Assembly (NCBI GenBank): GCA_026986785.1
Contig: JALSNW010000040.1
Location: 23,735 to 87,734, forward strand
Direction: 5' to 3'
Origin: Deltaproteobacteria bacterium
GTDB lineage: Bacteria; Desulfobacterota; Dissulfuribacteria; Dissulfuribacterales; QOAL01
Length of the DNA stretch: 64,000 nucleotides
The position numbers were made by a program, and so were the translations under genes. The stretch's first letter is position 1; each line of letters starts with the position of its first letter. Positions 16,396 through 25,089 of the stretch are shown one piece after another. The notes under the pieces were generated by a model. The model saw only the letters and a program-made list of their open reading frames with translations. It had not been told where the DNA came from and did not search any database.

Positions 16396-18228
16396 ATGAA
16401 TATTTTGGGGATCTCGGCATTCTATCACGACAGTGCAGCTTGCCTTGTCAGGGATGGATTGGTGGTTGCCGCTGTTCAAGAAGAGCGTTTCAGCCGGAAA
16501 AAACATGATTTTTCATTTCCTCTTCAGTCTATCTCTTACTGTCTGGAGGAGGGGGGCATAGATATCCATGACGTGGATTACATAGCCTTTTATGAAAAAC
16601 CCCTCATAAAATTCGAGAGGATTCTCGAGACATATATCTCTTTCGCCCCCAAGGGACTTTCTTCCTTCTTGAAGGCAATTCCCCTTTGGATCAAACAAAA
16701 GTTGTGGATCAAGGAATACATCAGGAAGCAGACAGGCTTTGCCGGCAAGATCTTGTTCCCCGAGCATCACGAGTCCCATGCGGCATCTGCCTTTTTCCCA
16801 TCCCCATTCAAGCATGCAGCGTTTCTCACCGTGGATGGGGTAGGAGAGTGGACTACCACCAGTTATGGAATTGGTAGAGACAACGAGCTCCATATACTCT
16901 CCGAGATACATTTCCCCCATTCACTTGGTCTACTGTATTCTGCTTTTACCTACTATACAGGTTTCAAGGTCAATTCTGGTGAGTACAAACTCATGGGGTT
17001 GGCTCCTTATGGTGAGCCTGAATACAAGGATCTGATATTGAAACACCTTATAGATATCCGTGAAGATGGTTCATTCAGGCTGAACATGGATTATTTCGAT
17101 TACTGCGTTGGCCTCACCATGACCAACAAACGCTTTCATGACCTCTTTGGCGGGCCGCCCAGACAACCTGAGACAGAGCTTACCCAACGCCACATGGATC
17201 TCGCCCGTTCAATCCAATATGTCACAGAAGAGATAGTGCTAAAGATGTGTGACCATATCCAAGGGGTTACTGGTGAAAGATACCTGTGTTTGGCAGGTGG
17301 AGTTGCCTTGAACTGTGTAGCAAACGGTAGGATTCTCAGGGAATCTCGTTTTGACGACATCTGGATACAGCCTGCAGCTGGGGACGCTGGCGGGGCCATG
17401 GGAGCTGCTCTTATGGTATGGTATCAATATCTTGGCCAGAAAAGGGAGGCGGATGACAAGACGGACAAACAGCAAGGTTCATACCTGGGACCAGAATTCA
17501 AGAGGGATGAGATATTGGATTTTCTGACCCAAAAAGGCATAACGTGCTGTGAACTCGATGATGAAGATCTTTTCGATATCACTGCAGAACTGATAGACCA
17601 GCAAAAGGTGATTGGTTGGTTTCAGGGCAGGATGGAATTCGGCCCAAGGGCCTTGGGTAATCGCTCAATAATAGGGGATGCCAGATCACCCAAGATGCAG
17701 GAGACCATAAACCTGAAGATCAAATTCAGAGAGAGCTTTCGTCCCTTTGCTCCGTCTGTGTTGGTGGAAAGGGCAGGGGATTATTTTGAACTCGATAGGC
17801 CCAGTCCATATATGCTTCTCGTTGCCCCGGTAAGAGAAGAGATAAGAACATCAGTGGATAAACAGGATGGCCATCTAAGGGGGTTGGACAAGCTCAAGAT
17901 TCCCAGATCTACAATACCAGCAGTGACCCATGTGGATTTTTCAGCCAGGATCCAGACGGTTAGCCAGCAAGACAACCCGCGTTATCACCGTCTGATCCAG
18001 ACCTTCGACCGCAAATATGGTTGCGCAGTCGTAGTGAACACCTCTTTCAATGTAAGAGGCGAGCCAATCGTATGTTCTCCTGAACAGGCCTTCAACTGTT
18101 TCAAGGCAACAGAGATGGATTATCTGGTACTTGGTAACTTCCTTATCTCGAAAGAGGCAGTAAGAGGGGCAAAAGGCAAGGATATCTTTCGCGGAGGCAG
18201 ATATGGCAAAATTATCAAGAGAGATTAA
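16396..18228 (+). CDS. NodU/CmcH-family carbamoyltransferase
   Basis: A 610-residue enzyme starting at ATG 16396 (an in-frame TTG lies 3 bases earlier). The N-terminal ASKHA-like (Kae1-type) domain begins ILGISAFYHDSAACL and contains HHESHAASAFFPSPF and GGVALNCVANGR. The C-terminal domain has GRMEFGPRALGNRSI and VVNTSFNVRGEPIV. The family carries out ATP-dependent carbamoylation of hydroxyls from carbamoyl phosphate via carbamoyl-AMP. In this locus it probably decorates the polysaccharide. It overlaps the next gene (SxtJ-like) by 26 bases; that gene and the DUF5989 gene after it form a cassette that I recognise from other polysaccharide loci. Confidence 0.9.
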   Translation: MNILGISAFYHDSAACLVRDGLVVAAVQEERFSRKKHDFSFPLQSISYCLEEGGIDIHDVDYIAFYEKPLIKFERILETYISFAPKGLSSFLKAIPLWIKQKLWIKEYIRKQTGFAGKILFPEHHESHAASAFFPSPFKHAAFLTVDGVGEWTTTSYGIGRDNELHILSEIHFPHSLGLLYSAFTYYTGFKVNSGEYKLMGLAPYGEPEYKDLILKHLIDIREDGSFRLNMDYFDYCVGLTMTNKRFHDLFGGPPRQPETELTQRHMDLARSIQYVTEEIVLKMCDHIQGVTGERYLCLAGGVALNCVANGRILRESRFDDIWIQPAAGDAGGAMGAALMVWYQYLGQKREADDKTDKQQGSYLGPEFKRDEILDFLTQKGITCCELDDEDLFDITAELIDQQKVIGWFQGRMEFGPRALGNRSIIGDARSPKMQETINLKIKFRESFRPFAPSVLVERAGDYFELDRPSPYMLLVAPVREEIRTSVDKQDGHLRGLDKLKIPRSTIPAVTHVDFSARIQTVSQQDNPRYHRLIQTFDRKYGCAVVVNTSFNVRGEPIVCSPEQAFNCFKATEMDYLVLGNFLISKEAVRGAKGKDIFRGGRYGKIIKRD

Positions 18229-18610
18229 CCCAACGGAACTGCGGAAATTCGCCATGCTGATGGCAGTGTTTCTTGCTGGCATCGGGGCTGTCATGTCCCT
18301 CAACGGTGCATCGGCATGGCCCTTTGTATTGCCTTTTTCAATGGTCTTTTTCCTGCTGGGTCTTGTTCGTCCAACATCCCTTTCTGGGATGTACAGGTAT
18401 TGGATGAAGTTTGCAGAATTTTCCAGTCGGATCGTTACTGGCATGATCCTGTTGGCATTTTTCTTCCTGATCGTTACCCCTACTGGTATAGTGGGCAGGC
18501 TTTTGGGCAAGAGATTCTTGCCAGGAGGCCCAGATGCTTCCCTCGATACCTATTGGATTGAGAAGCAGGGCCGAGATGGCAGTATGGACACTTTTGAAAG
18601 GCAGTTTTAG
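18203..18610 (+). CDS. SxtJ-like membrane protein
   Basis: A 135-residue membrane protein with three or four hydrophobic segments (about 15-35, 40-55, 75-95). The spacing GLVRPTSLSGMYRYWM followed by PTGIVGRLLGKRFL fits the SxtJ family, first named in saxitoxin clusters but widespread next to NodU-like carbamoyltransferases. CGGAGG lies 5 bases before the ATG, inside the end of the carbamoyltransferase gene, so translation is probably coupled. The biochemical role is not known; it may be a membrane partner of the carbamoyltransferase. Confidence 0.8.
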   Translation: MAKLSREINPTELRKFAMLMAVFLAGIGAVMSLNGASAWPFVLPFSMVFFLLGLVRPTSLSGMYRYWMKFAEFSSRIVTGMILLAFFFLIVTPTGIVGRLLGKRFLPGGPDASLDTYWIEKQGRDGSMDTFERQF

Positions 18611-18630
18611 AAACCTGGCAGGTGATTGAT

Positions 18631-18789
18631 ATGTCAAAACTTTCGTCATTGATGGAGATATGGGCGTTTCTCAAAGATCGCAAGAAATGGTGGCTCGGAC
18701 CAATAATCCTGACCCTTATTCTCCTGGGTGCCCTTATAATATTGACAGAGGGTTCTGTTATTGCCCCCTTTATCTACACTCTGTTTTGA
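18631..18789 (+). CDS. DUF5989-type small membrane protein
   Basis: A 52-residue protein shorter than usual gene-calling cut-offs. It begins MSKLSSLMEIWAFLKDRKKW and continues with one membrane helix (about 22-45). The pattern 'WxFLKxRKKWWLxP' followed by a single helix is that of DUF5989 proteins, which regularly follow SxtJ-like and NodU-like genes. It lies 20 bases after the SxtJ-like gene. The role is unknown, and it is probably part of the same membrane complex. Confidence 0.75.
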   Translation: MSKLSSLMEIWAFLKDRKKWWLGPIILTLILLGALIILTEGSVIAPFIYTLF

Positions 18790-18889
18790 TTTTTGAATCC
18801 CATGAATGCCCCTAATGATATCCATCCTTGTGGCCAGGGCTAAGTAGTTTGCTAAGCAGATTTTGTAAAATTATTATGGTCGGGCAGCA

Positions 18890-19927
18890 ATGAAATTTCT
18901 AAAAAAAGTCCTCTATGTCCTATACTTGTCCCTGGCTTGCATTCTACTTCTTGAAATATGTGTAAGGCTATGGGGGTATTCAGACCGATATATTTACGAT
19001 CCCATCTATCAGGCCGTACCCGGTTCCCAAGACATTCCATATTTTCAAAAACCCTGTCTCGAAAACGCAAAGGCAAGGGGGCTTGCCGTCATCAATACAG
19101 ATGCTCTCGGATTGCGGGCATTAAAAAGTTGTGAAAAGATCGGCCCCAAAGGGCCAGGTGAACTACGCATTGCAATCGCAGGGGATTCTGTCACCTTTGG
19201 TGAAGGTGTGCCAAATACCAAGGATACCTATCCAGTTGTATTGGAAAGGATCCTTGAGGCAAAATTGCCAAACCACAAGGTCCGTGTCTTCAATTTCGGT
19301 GTCTCTGCCTACAGTGTAAAGGAAATGGCCTCTATTTTGAAAGAAAAGATACTGGCAATAGATCCCGATATAGTGATAATGGCCATCATTCCCCATGATT
19401 TCGATCTTGGCAGGACTGGTATTGTAGATAAATGGGGATATACAGTACACATGGATTCTCATAGTCTCCTGTGCCGAAATCCAACCATGCGTAATTTTTT
19501 GAGACATTTTCATCTGCTTTATCTTTTGAGGGATTTGTATCATGCCTATTTAGAGAGGCACAAATCGATAGCAGAAGGGGGTGATGTCGATGAAAAGGTG
19601 CCAGCTTCTTATAGGTATATAAAGAAATTCGCTGATATTGCAAAAAAAAATGGTATTCAATGCATCGTAGTGCTTCTTCCGTGCCTTGATAGGAAGTTTT
19701 CCAGGGAACTTCTTTCAATGTTCAAAAAAGACCATATTCAGTTCCTGGATATCTCGAACTTGGAAAGAAGATTTACTGTCAGGCAATTCATGGCCAGCCG
19801 GTTCGATGCCCATCCATCTGCTATGGTACACAAGGCTATAGCCCAAGCAATTGCATGTTTCATACTTGGACATATGGAGGTAATTGCAGGCCAGGATCCA
19901 AAATCACATCCAAAACAGGGAAGATGA
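18890..19927 (+). CDS. Membrane-anchored SGNH/GDSL hydrolase-like protein
   Basis: A 345-residue protein with an N-terminal membrane anchor (about 7-26) and an SGNH domain: IAIAGDSVTFGEGV holds the nucleophile Ser in the GDS block, FGVSAYS and MAIIPHDF fit blocks II and III, and FDAHPSAMVH supplies the Asp-x-His dyad. Such domains remove or transfer acyl groups on sugars. Its place after the carbamoyltransferase/SxtJ/DUF5989 trio is a gene order I recognise from other exopolysaccharide loci, and it points to polysaccharide acetylation or deacylation outside the inner membrane. The expected location is periplasmic, anchored at its N-terminus. Confidence 0.78.
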   Translation: MKFLKKVLYVLYLSLACILLLEICVRLWGYSDRYIYDPIYQAVPGSQDIPYFQKPCLENAKARGLAVINTDALGLRALKSCEKIGPKGPGELRIAIAGDSVTFGEGVPNTKDTYPVVLERILEAKLPNHKVRVFNFGVSAYSVKEMASILKEKILAIDPDIVIMAIIPHDFDLGRTGIVDKWGYTVHMDSHSLLCRNPTMRNFLRHFHLLYLLRDLYHAYLERHKSIAEGGDVDEKVPASYRYIKKFADIAKKNGIQCIVVLLPCLDRKFSRELLSMFKKDHIQFLDISNLERRFTVRQFMASRFDAHPSAMVHKAIAQAIACFILGHMEVIAGQDPKSHPKQGR

Positions 19928-19933
19928 CCCATC

Positions 19934-21394
19934 ATGAATGTTTTATGTGTATATTCCCTCACCACTTTTTCTCTTAAGAAGGAGTTATACAGCCCAGGAG
20001 ATATCCCATTTGGCATCTCTTATATAGCTACCGTATTAAAAGAGGCAGGACATAAGGTGAGGCTGGAGGTGATCACCCCTACAACCGATCTCGCAAAGAG
20101 ATTTAAAGGGGTATTTGACGAATTTGCTCCAGGGCTCGTCTGTCTTACATCTGTATCTAGTCAGATGCCGCTTATACGAAAGGCTGGTGCAGTAATCAGG
20201 GCCGTCTCGCCTTCTGTCTTTATGATTTTGGGGGGGGTACATGCCACACTCAATCCTGATGAGACAATAGGGCTGGATTTCTTGGATGCCATTTGTATCG
20301 GGGAAGGAGAGGAGGCTGTTTGCAGGCTTGCCAAACAGTTAGGCCAAGGGGAATTCCCTACTGGGATCCCAAATACCTGGATAAAGAAAAGGCAAAAAGG
20401 CGGCATTGAGAAAAACAGCCTGCTCCCTTTCAGGACCGATCTGGACAATCTGCCCTATATAGATCGCAGTATGTGGGAACCCTATATATCAAACAAAAAA
20501 GGCATGATATATACGGTCTTGGCAGGCCGGGGGTGTCCCAATAGATGCACGTATTGCTCAAATCATGCCCTCGCCCGAGTAACTACAGGCAGGTACGTCA
20601 GATTCCGTTCTCCAGAAAATATTATAGGAGAAATAAGACATCTTATGGAATCAGATCCGTTTGTCGAAACGGTCTTTCTTGAGACTGAAACAATAGGTAG
20701 CAACCTGAAATATAGTTATGAATTATTGGATGCCTTGGCTGAGTTTAATTCTACCCTCAAAAGACCACTTAAGTTTGGTACAAATCTGGCTTTGAATCCA
20801 CGGATAAGGGACAACCGGCGGTTGCTTGAGGCCTTCAAGAAGGCAAATATGGCTTTTTTCAGGATCGGCCTCGAGTCTGGTTCCGAAAGGATTCGAAAGG
20901 AGGTCCTAAACCGCCCAAACTATAAAAACGAAGACCTCATCAGATTTTGTCAAATGGCAAGGCAATTTGATATCAAATATACTATAAACATCCTCATAGG
21001 CCTTCCCGGAGAAACGAGGGAGGAATTTCAGGAGACAGTTCGTGTCACCCGGGCCTGTCAACCAACCTTTGGGGTCTCTGTCAGCATATTTTATCCCTAT
21101 CCTGGTACAAGGCTTCACCAGATGTGCCAGGAGCAAAATCTTATCAGCGAAAAGGTGAGGGAGAGCCTCTTCGAGCGAACGGCAGCCTATTTGGACCTGC
21201 CAGGTTTTAGCCCTTGGGAGGTCAAATGGGAATATATACTCTTCTATTATAAAGTTTTTCGTGGTCGTGAGACCTGGCCACATATTGTAGCTAAGACCGC
21301 TCGATATGCAGTAGATGCCTTTCCTTTCATTAAGCGTATAATCTCTCGTGGAGTGCATTTGGCATCAGGGCTGGCCACTAAGGTAGCGCATTGA
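19934..21394 (+). CDS. B12-binding radical SAM enzyme (canonical CX3CX2C)
   Basis: A 486-residue protein with an N-terminal cobalamin-binding domain (FGISYIATVLKEAGHKV, ILGGVHATLNPDE, CIGEGEEAV) followed by a radical SAM domain with GCPNRCTYCS. It resembles the family of magnesium-protoporphyrin cyclase and other cobalamin radical SAM enzymes. It starts 6 bases after the SGNH gene, and its stop overlaps the flippase TTG, so it is embedded in the operon. The likely role is methylation or rearrangement of a lipid- or sugar-linked precursor. It is only distantly similar to the enzyme at 12932, so the two probably act on different steps. Confidence 0.8.
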   Translation: MNVLCVYSLTTFSLKKELYSPGDIPFGISYIATVLKEAGHKVRLEVITPTTDLAKRFKGVFDEFAPGLVCLTSVSSQMPLIRKAGAVIRAVSPSVFMILGGVHATLNPDETIGLDFLDAICIGEGEEAVCRLAKQLGQGEFPTGIPNTWIKKRQKGGIEKNSLLPFRTDLDNLPYIDRSMWEPYISNKKGMIYTVLAGRGCPNRCTYCSNHALARVTTGRYVRFRSPENIIGEIRHLMESDPFVETVFLETETIGSNLKYSYELLDALAEFNSTLKRPLKFGTNLALNPRIRDNRRLLEAFKKANMAFFRIGLESGSERIRKEVLNRPNYKNEDLIRFCQMARQFDIKYTINILIGLPGETREEFQETVRVTRACQPTFGVSVSIFYPYPGTRLHQMCQEQNLISEKVRESLFERTAAYLDLPGFSPWEVKWEYILFYYKVFRGRETWPHIVAKTARYAVDAFPFIKRIISRGVHLASGLATKVAH

Positions 21395-22713
21395 ATGAGG
21401 TATATATCCATATCAAAGACCTATTCAGTGCCCTAAACCAACGTATCCGTTCCCTTGGGACCCAGGGGGTATTGTCACTCTCAGATCAATTGGTGGCGAG
21501 TATCACGAATTTTTTGACCGGGGTGATAATCGGCAGGGCCTGTACAAAAGAGGGGTTTGGCCTTTATCTTCTCTGTTTCAATATCTTACTCGTGGTTTTG
21601 GATCTACAGTCTTCTGTCTTGGCATCACCATATACGATATTCAGCCATAGATTGAGGGGTAGAAGACTGGCGGCCTATACAGGCAATACCTTGGTCCAGG
21701 AACTCATGCTATGTCTGTTTGTGGTCTTTTCTTTGAAACTGTCCGGTCTGTATATGCCAGGGCTCTTCGTCTCAAGCCCTGACATTGGATCGGTGCTGGA
21801 TGCCTTGAGCATATCCATCTCTTTCATAATGGTGAAGGAATTTATTAGAAGGCTATGTTTCGCAAGGCTCTTGATGAAGACTGCCCTATTGGTGGACATG
21901 GCTGTTGCAGGTCTCCAGCTTGGCGGGCTCTCAATTTTATGGCTCATGGGCCTTATATCACCGAGTGCCACCTTCTGGATCATGGGGCTATCCTGTGCAC
22001 TTACAACTGCAGGTTGGCTCTTCATCAATCGAGGTTCATATACCTTTGACCATAAGGAGTTTTTTAGTGATTTTGCAAGAAATTGGTCTTTTGGGGGTTG
22101 GGTCTTGGCAAGTGGCGTTCTTTGGTCCCTTAGTATGACTGCATATCCGTGGATATTGGCCTATTTCCACGGTGCAGGAGCTGCAGGGATCTGGGCAGCC
22201 TGCTGGGGGGTTGTCTCCCTCTCCAATCCATTGATGTTGGGGGTCCAAAACTACCTTGGTCCAAAGATAGTAAAGCTCCACGCCGAAAACGGCATCTTGT
22301 ATCTCAGGGATCGGGTCCTTAGATACAGTCTTCTTTATCTGTTGCTGATTTTACCCATCGTGCTGATCCTCCTTATTGCAGGAGGAGACCTCCTGGTTCT
22401 TTTCTATGGGGAAAAGTATGGGGGCAATGGAGGAATAGTTAGGATCCTTGCCATAAATCTTATGCTCATGGCTGCGGCGTTTCCTGCTACCTACGGGCTT
22501 CTTGCCACGGAGCGAGTGAGGCTTTACTTCATGGCAAATTTAGTGCCATTGATAATCACCCTTTCATGTGGTATTTTCCTTGTGAAAAATTTCGGTGCCT
22601 TTGGGGTGGCGCTGGGTTTGCTCCTTGGTATATTTTTGACTGCTTTCGTAATAGGCATCTGTTTCTTAAAATCCATAAAGGTGGCCATGGTAAATGGACG
22701 AGTTGAAGGCTAA
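21391..22713 (+). CDS. Polysaccharide flippase-like membrane protein (Wzx/MATE-type)
   Basis: A 440-residue integral membrane protein with about 12 hydrophobic segments. The N-terminal LSLSDQLVASITNFLTGVIIGR and the central and C-terminal segments match polysaccharide biosynthesis (MVF-superfamily) exporters, which flip undecaprenyl-linked repeat units across the inner membrane. The start is TTG 21391, overlapping the previous stop as TTGA; a nearby ATG is out of frame. It overlaps the following O-antigen-ligase-like gene by 20 bases. Lipid II-type flippases are related, but the context favours repeat-unit export. Confidence 0.78.
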   Translation: MNEVYIHIKDLFSALNQRIRSLGTQGVLSLSDQLVASITNFLTGVIIGRACTKEGFGLYLLCFNILLVVLDLQSSVLASPYTIFSHRLRGRRLAAYTGNTLVQELMLCLFVVFSLKLSGLYMPGLFVSSPDIGSVLDALSISISFIMVKEFIRRLCFARLLMKTALLVDMAVAGLQLGGLSILWLMGLISPSATFWIMGLSCALTTAGWLFINRGSYTFDHKEFFSDFARNWSFGGWVLASGVLWSLSMTAYPWILAYFHGAGAAGIWAACWGVVSLSNPLMLGVQNYLGPKIVKLHAENGILYLRDRVLRYSLLYLLLILPIVLILLIAGGDLLVLFYGEKYGGNGGIVRILAINLMLMAAAFPATYGLLATERVRLYFMANLVPLIITLSCGIFLVKNFGAFGVALGLLLGIFLTAFVIGICFLKSIKVAMVNGRVEG

Positions 22714-23995
22714 GGACAAGAGGAGAGAGCTTTGGCTTGTTATCCCCTTTTTGCTGTTGATCTTTAGTTTCACCACCCCATACAATCCCTCTTGGCCTTC
22801 AGACGTAGAATACAAAAAAAATATCATCCAGGTCAATGAGGCTATCCATAGGATGGAGCGGGGAAATATGGGCAGGCGATTAGGCCTCGTTGTCTTGGGT
22901 ATATATGGGATCTTGCTGCTTGCCTTTACTAAGAATAGATTTCGGTTAAACGGTGCTTTGGCTTGGTTGCTTGTTTTTTATCTGGCCTGGGTGGTCCTCA
23001 GCCTTCTATGGTCTATAGATAAGTGGTTTACAATAAGGCGAGTTGTAACCTATTTTATTTTGTGGATGGCGGCAATAGCCACTGCATCAAGATATTCTAT
23101 AAAGGAGTTGGCCCATATTTGTTTCTATGTCTGTGGTATTACCGCCATTGTGGCTTTTGCCAATGAGATCAGGCTACATACCATTAATCCATTAAGTGAA
23201 TCGTGGCGGTTTTCCGGGCTGTTCCATGCCGTGATGATGGGATGGAATTGCGGCATGTTTGCCCTTTCTTCCTATTATCTCGCATCTGTCTCTCCCCCTG
23301 CCAGTTTCAGGCGGATGTTTTTTTATGCAATGACTCTTTTGGCTCTATGTCTTCTCCTATTGACAAAAAGTAGGATGGCCGTGGCATCGACCCTGATTGG
23401 CCTTTTTTTTATCTGGTATATGATCTCATCTGCCAGGAGCAGGGCTGGTTTCTTTCTCGTGGTGGTAATCATGCTATGTATGGGGTATCTGGTCTTGGGA
23501 GACAAGATCTTCGAATATGGAGAGGCTGCAACCACTCTTGGCAGGGGAGAGAGTGCCAAGGAGAGCGTTGGCACTCTCACCGGCAGGCTGCCTCTTTGGA
23601 AGGAGTGTTTCAGATGGTGGGTCAAAAGTCCTATTTTGGGATATGGGTTCAATACCTTTATAAGCCCAAAACACTATGTGGAGATCTCCCAGAATGTGGG
23701 TTGGACCCCGAGCTCTATCCATTCCGGCTACATCGACGCACTCATGGGACTGGGATTCATAGGGCTTTCGGCCATGTTGGGTTTTTTATCCCTGGCCTTA
23801 GCAAAGGCATTGTCCCTGGCACGCAAGAATCTGCCATATGTCTTTTCTGCCGCAGTGCTCATCTGGCTTTGCTATAACCTGTTCTTGGAGGCCAACCTAA
23901 TAATAAGGCCGATATTCATGACCTTTGCCGTTCTCGTCCTTCTTGCACAGCTTGCCTTTTTGCCTGTGGAAAAAGAGACAGAATATTATTCATAA
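22694..23995 (+). CDS. O-antigen ligase/Wzy-like polymerase
   Basis: A 433-residue protein with 10-12 membrane segments and a large periplasmic loop at about 290-345 containing GRLPLWKECFRWW, ILGYGFNTF and HSGYIDALMGLG. These match the Wzy_C (O-antigen ligase/polymerase) signature in which the loop binds the lipid-linked substrate. It may polymerise repeat units or ligate the finished chain. Its position right after the flippase fits Wzx/Wzy-dependent assembly. The stop codon shares its last base with the ATG of the next glycosyltransferase (TAATG). Confidence 0.8.
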   Translation: MDELKAKDKRRELWLVIPFLLLIFSFTTPYNPSWPSDVEYKKNIIQVNEAIHRMERGNMGRRLGLVVLGIYGILLLAFTKNRFRLNGALAWLLVFYLAWVVLSLLWSIDKWFTIRRVVTYFILWMAAIATASRYSIKELAHICFYVCGITAIVAFANEIRLHTINPLSESWRFSGLFHAVMMGWNCGMFALSSYYLASVSPPASFRRMFFYAMTLLALCLLLLTKSRMAVASTLIGLFFIWYMISSARSRAGFFLVVVIMLCMGYLVLGDKIFEYGEAATTLGRGESAKESVGTLTGRLPLWKECFRWWVKSPILGYGFNTFISPKHYVEISQNVGWTPSSIHSGYIDALMGLGFIGLSAMLGFLSLALAKALSLARKNLPYVFSAAVLIWLCYNLFLEANLIIRPIFMTFAVLVLLAQLAFLPVEKETEYYS

Positions 23996-24984
23996 TGTCG
24001 GACATTGTAGTAACCATTGCCATCCCTACCTATAACAGAGCTGTTTCCCTGAAGAGGACATTGGAGTGTTTGAGCAGGCAAGAGACCCATAGTGAGTTTT
24101 GCTATGAAATCCTGATAATCGATGATGGTTCTACGGATAATACCCATGCAGTAGTCAAAGAGGCGCAACAGGGTTCCTCGGTTGGAATACGCTATGTTTG
24201 GCAAGAAGGGCTTGGCTATACCCGTGCGCTGAATCGGGCTGTAAGAGAATTCAGGGGGCAATGGCTGGCCTTTTTTGACGACGACCAGCTTACCCATGGG
24301 TTATGGTTGAAGCATCTGCTAAGTGCAGCCAGGCAACAAAGGGCAAAGATGGTGGGTGGACCGATCGTCCTTGAGATGCCAGAAGATATCCTTTCTATAA
24401 TTGGTCCTGTCTGCCGGGATATCTTTGGAGAGAGCCCGGATGTGAGGGATCCTGAATATTATTCAAACAGGCACCCACTGCCTTCAGGTGGCAATCGTCT
24501 TGTCCATAGGGGTGTTTTTGATAAGATTGGTGATTTTGACGAAAATATGCTTACAGGGGGATGTGATCGGGATTTTCTTCTCAGGGCACTCTCTGTAGGG
24601 ATACCTATGGGTTGGGCAAGAGATGCTGTGGCCAGGCATGTGATCGATCCAGGAAGATACACCCCTGAACATATCAAGTGGTATAGCCTTCAATGGGGGT
24701 GTGCCTTTGCATACACCGATTGGAAGTTGAAAGGATCCTTTTTTACACCTGTCATCTGTGCAGCCAGGATAGGACAGGCACTTTTCATCAATTTGCCATT
24801 GTTCATATGGGCCAAGACGACAGGAGATCTGGGAGACGAGATGGATAGGAGGGCCTTGCTTTGGAGGGCAGTAGGCTATACGAGAAAGACCTTGCAGCTC
24901 ATGGGGCCTCGTATATTTTCCCAGAAGTATTTTTTTGAAAAGGTTGAATTCAGACGTCTCAGAAAGATAGGCCAAAAGGCTTGA
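23995..24984 (+). CDS. Family 2 glycosyltransferase
   Basis: A 329-residue soluble or membrane-associated GT2 enzyme. VVTIAIPTYNRAVSLKRTL opens the GT-A fold, IIDDGSTDNT and FFDDDQL give the nucleotide and metal-binding acidic residues, and GGCDRDFLLRAL supplies the late acidic catalytic region. There is one possible membrane-associated helix near 255-275. The C-terminus is basic. The gene is coupled to the preceding polymerase gene. The donor and linkage are unknown. Confidence 0.85.
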   Translation: MSDIVVTIAIPTYNRAVSLKRTLECLSRQETHSEFCYEILIIDDGSTDNTHAVVKEAQQGSSVGIRYVWQEGLGYTRALNRAVREFRGQWLAFFDDDQLTHGLWLKHLLSAARQQRAKMVGGPIVLEMPEDILSIIGPVCRDIFGESPDVRDPEYYSNRHPLPSGGNRLVHRGVFDKIGDFDENMLTGGCDRDFLLRALSVGIPMGWARDAVARHVIDPGRYTPEHIKWYSLQWGCAFAYTDWKLKGSFFTPVICAARIGQALFINLPLFIWAKTTGDLGDEMDRRALLWRAVGYTRKTLQLMGPRIFSQKYFFEKVEFRRLRKIGQKA

Positions 24985-25089
24985 AATCCAATCTTGTGAT
25001 AGACATTGGTCTGTTTCTTTGCTGTTGCTCCTTACAACAGTCCGAGTAGATAACGAATACCGACTCTGTGTGATCCGTGGGAATTGGAT

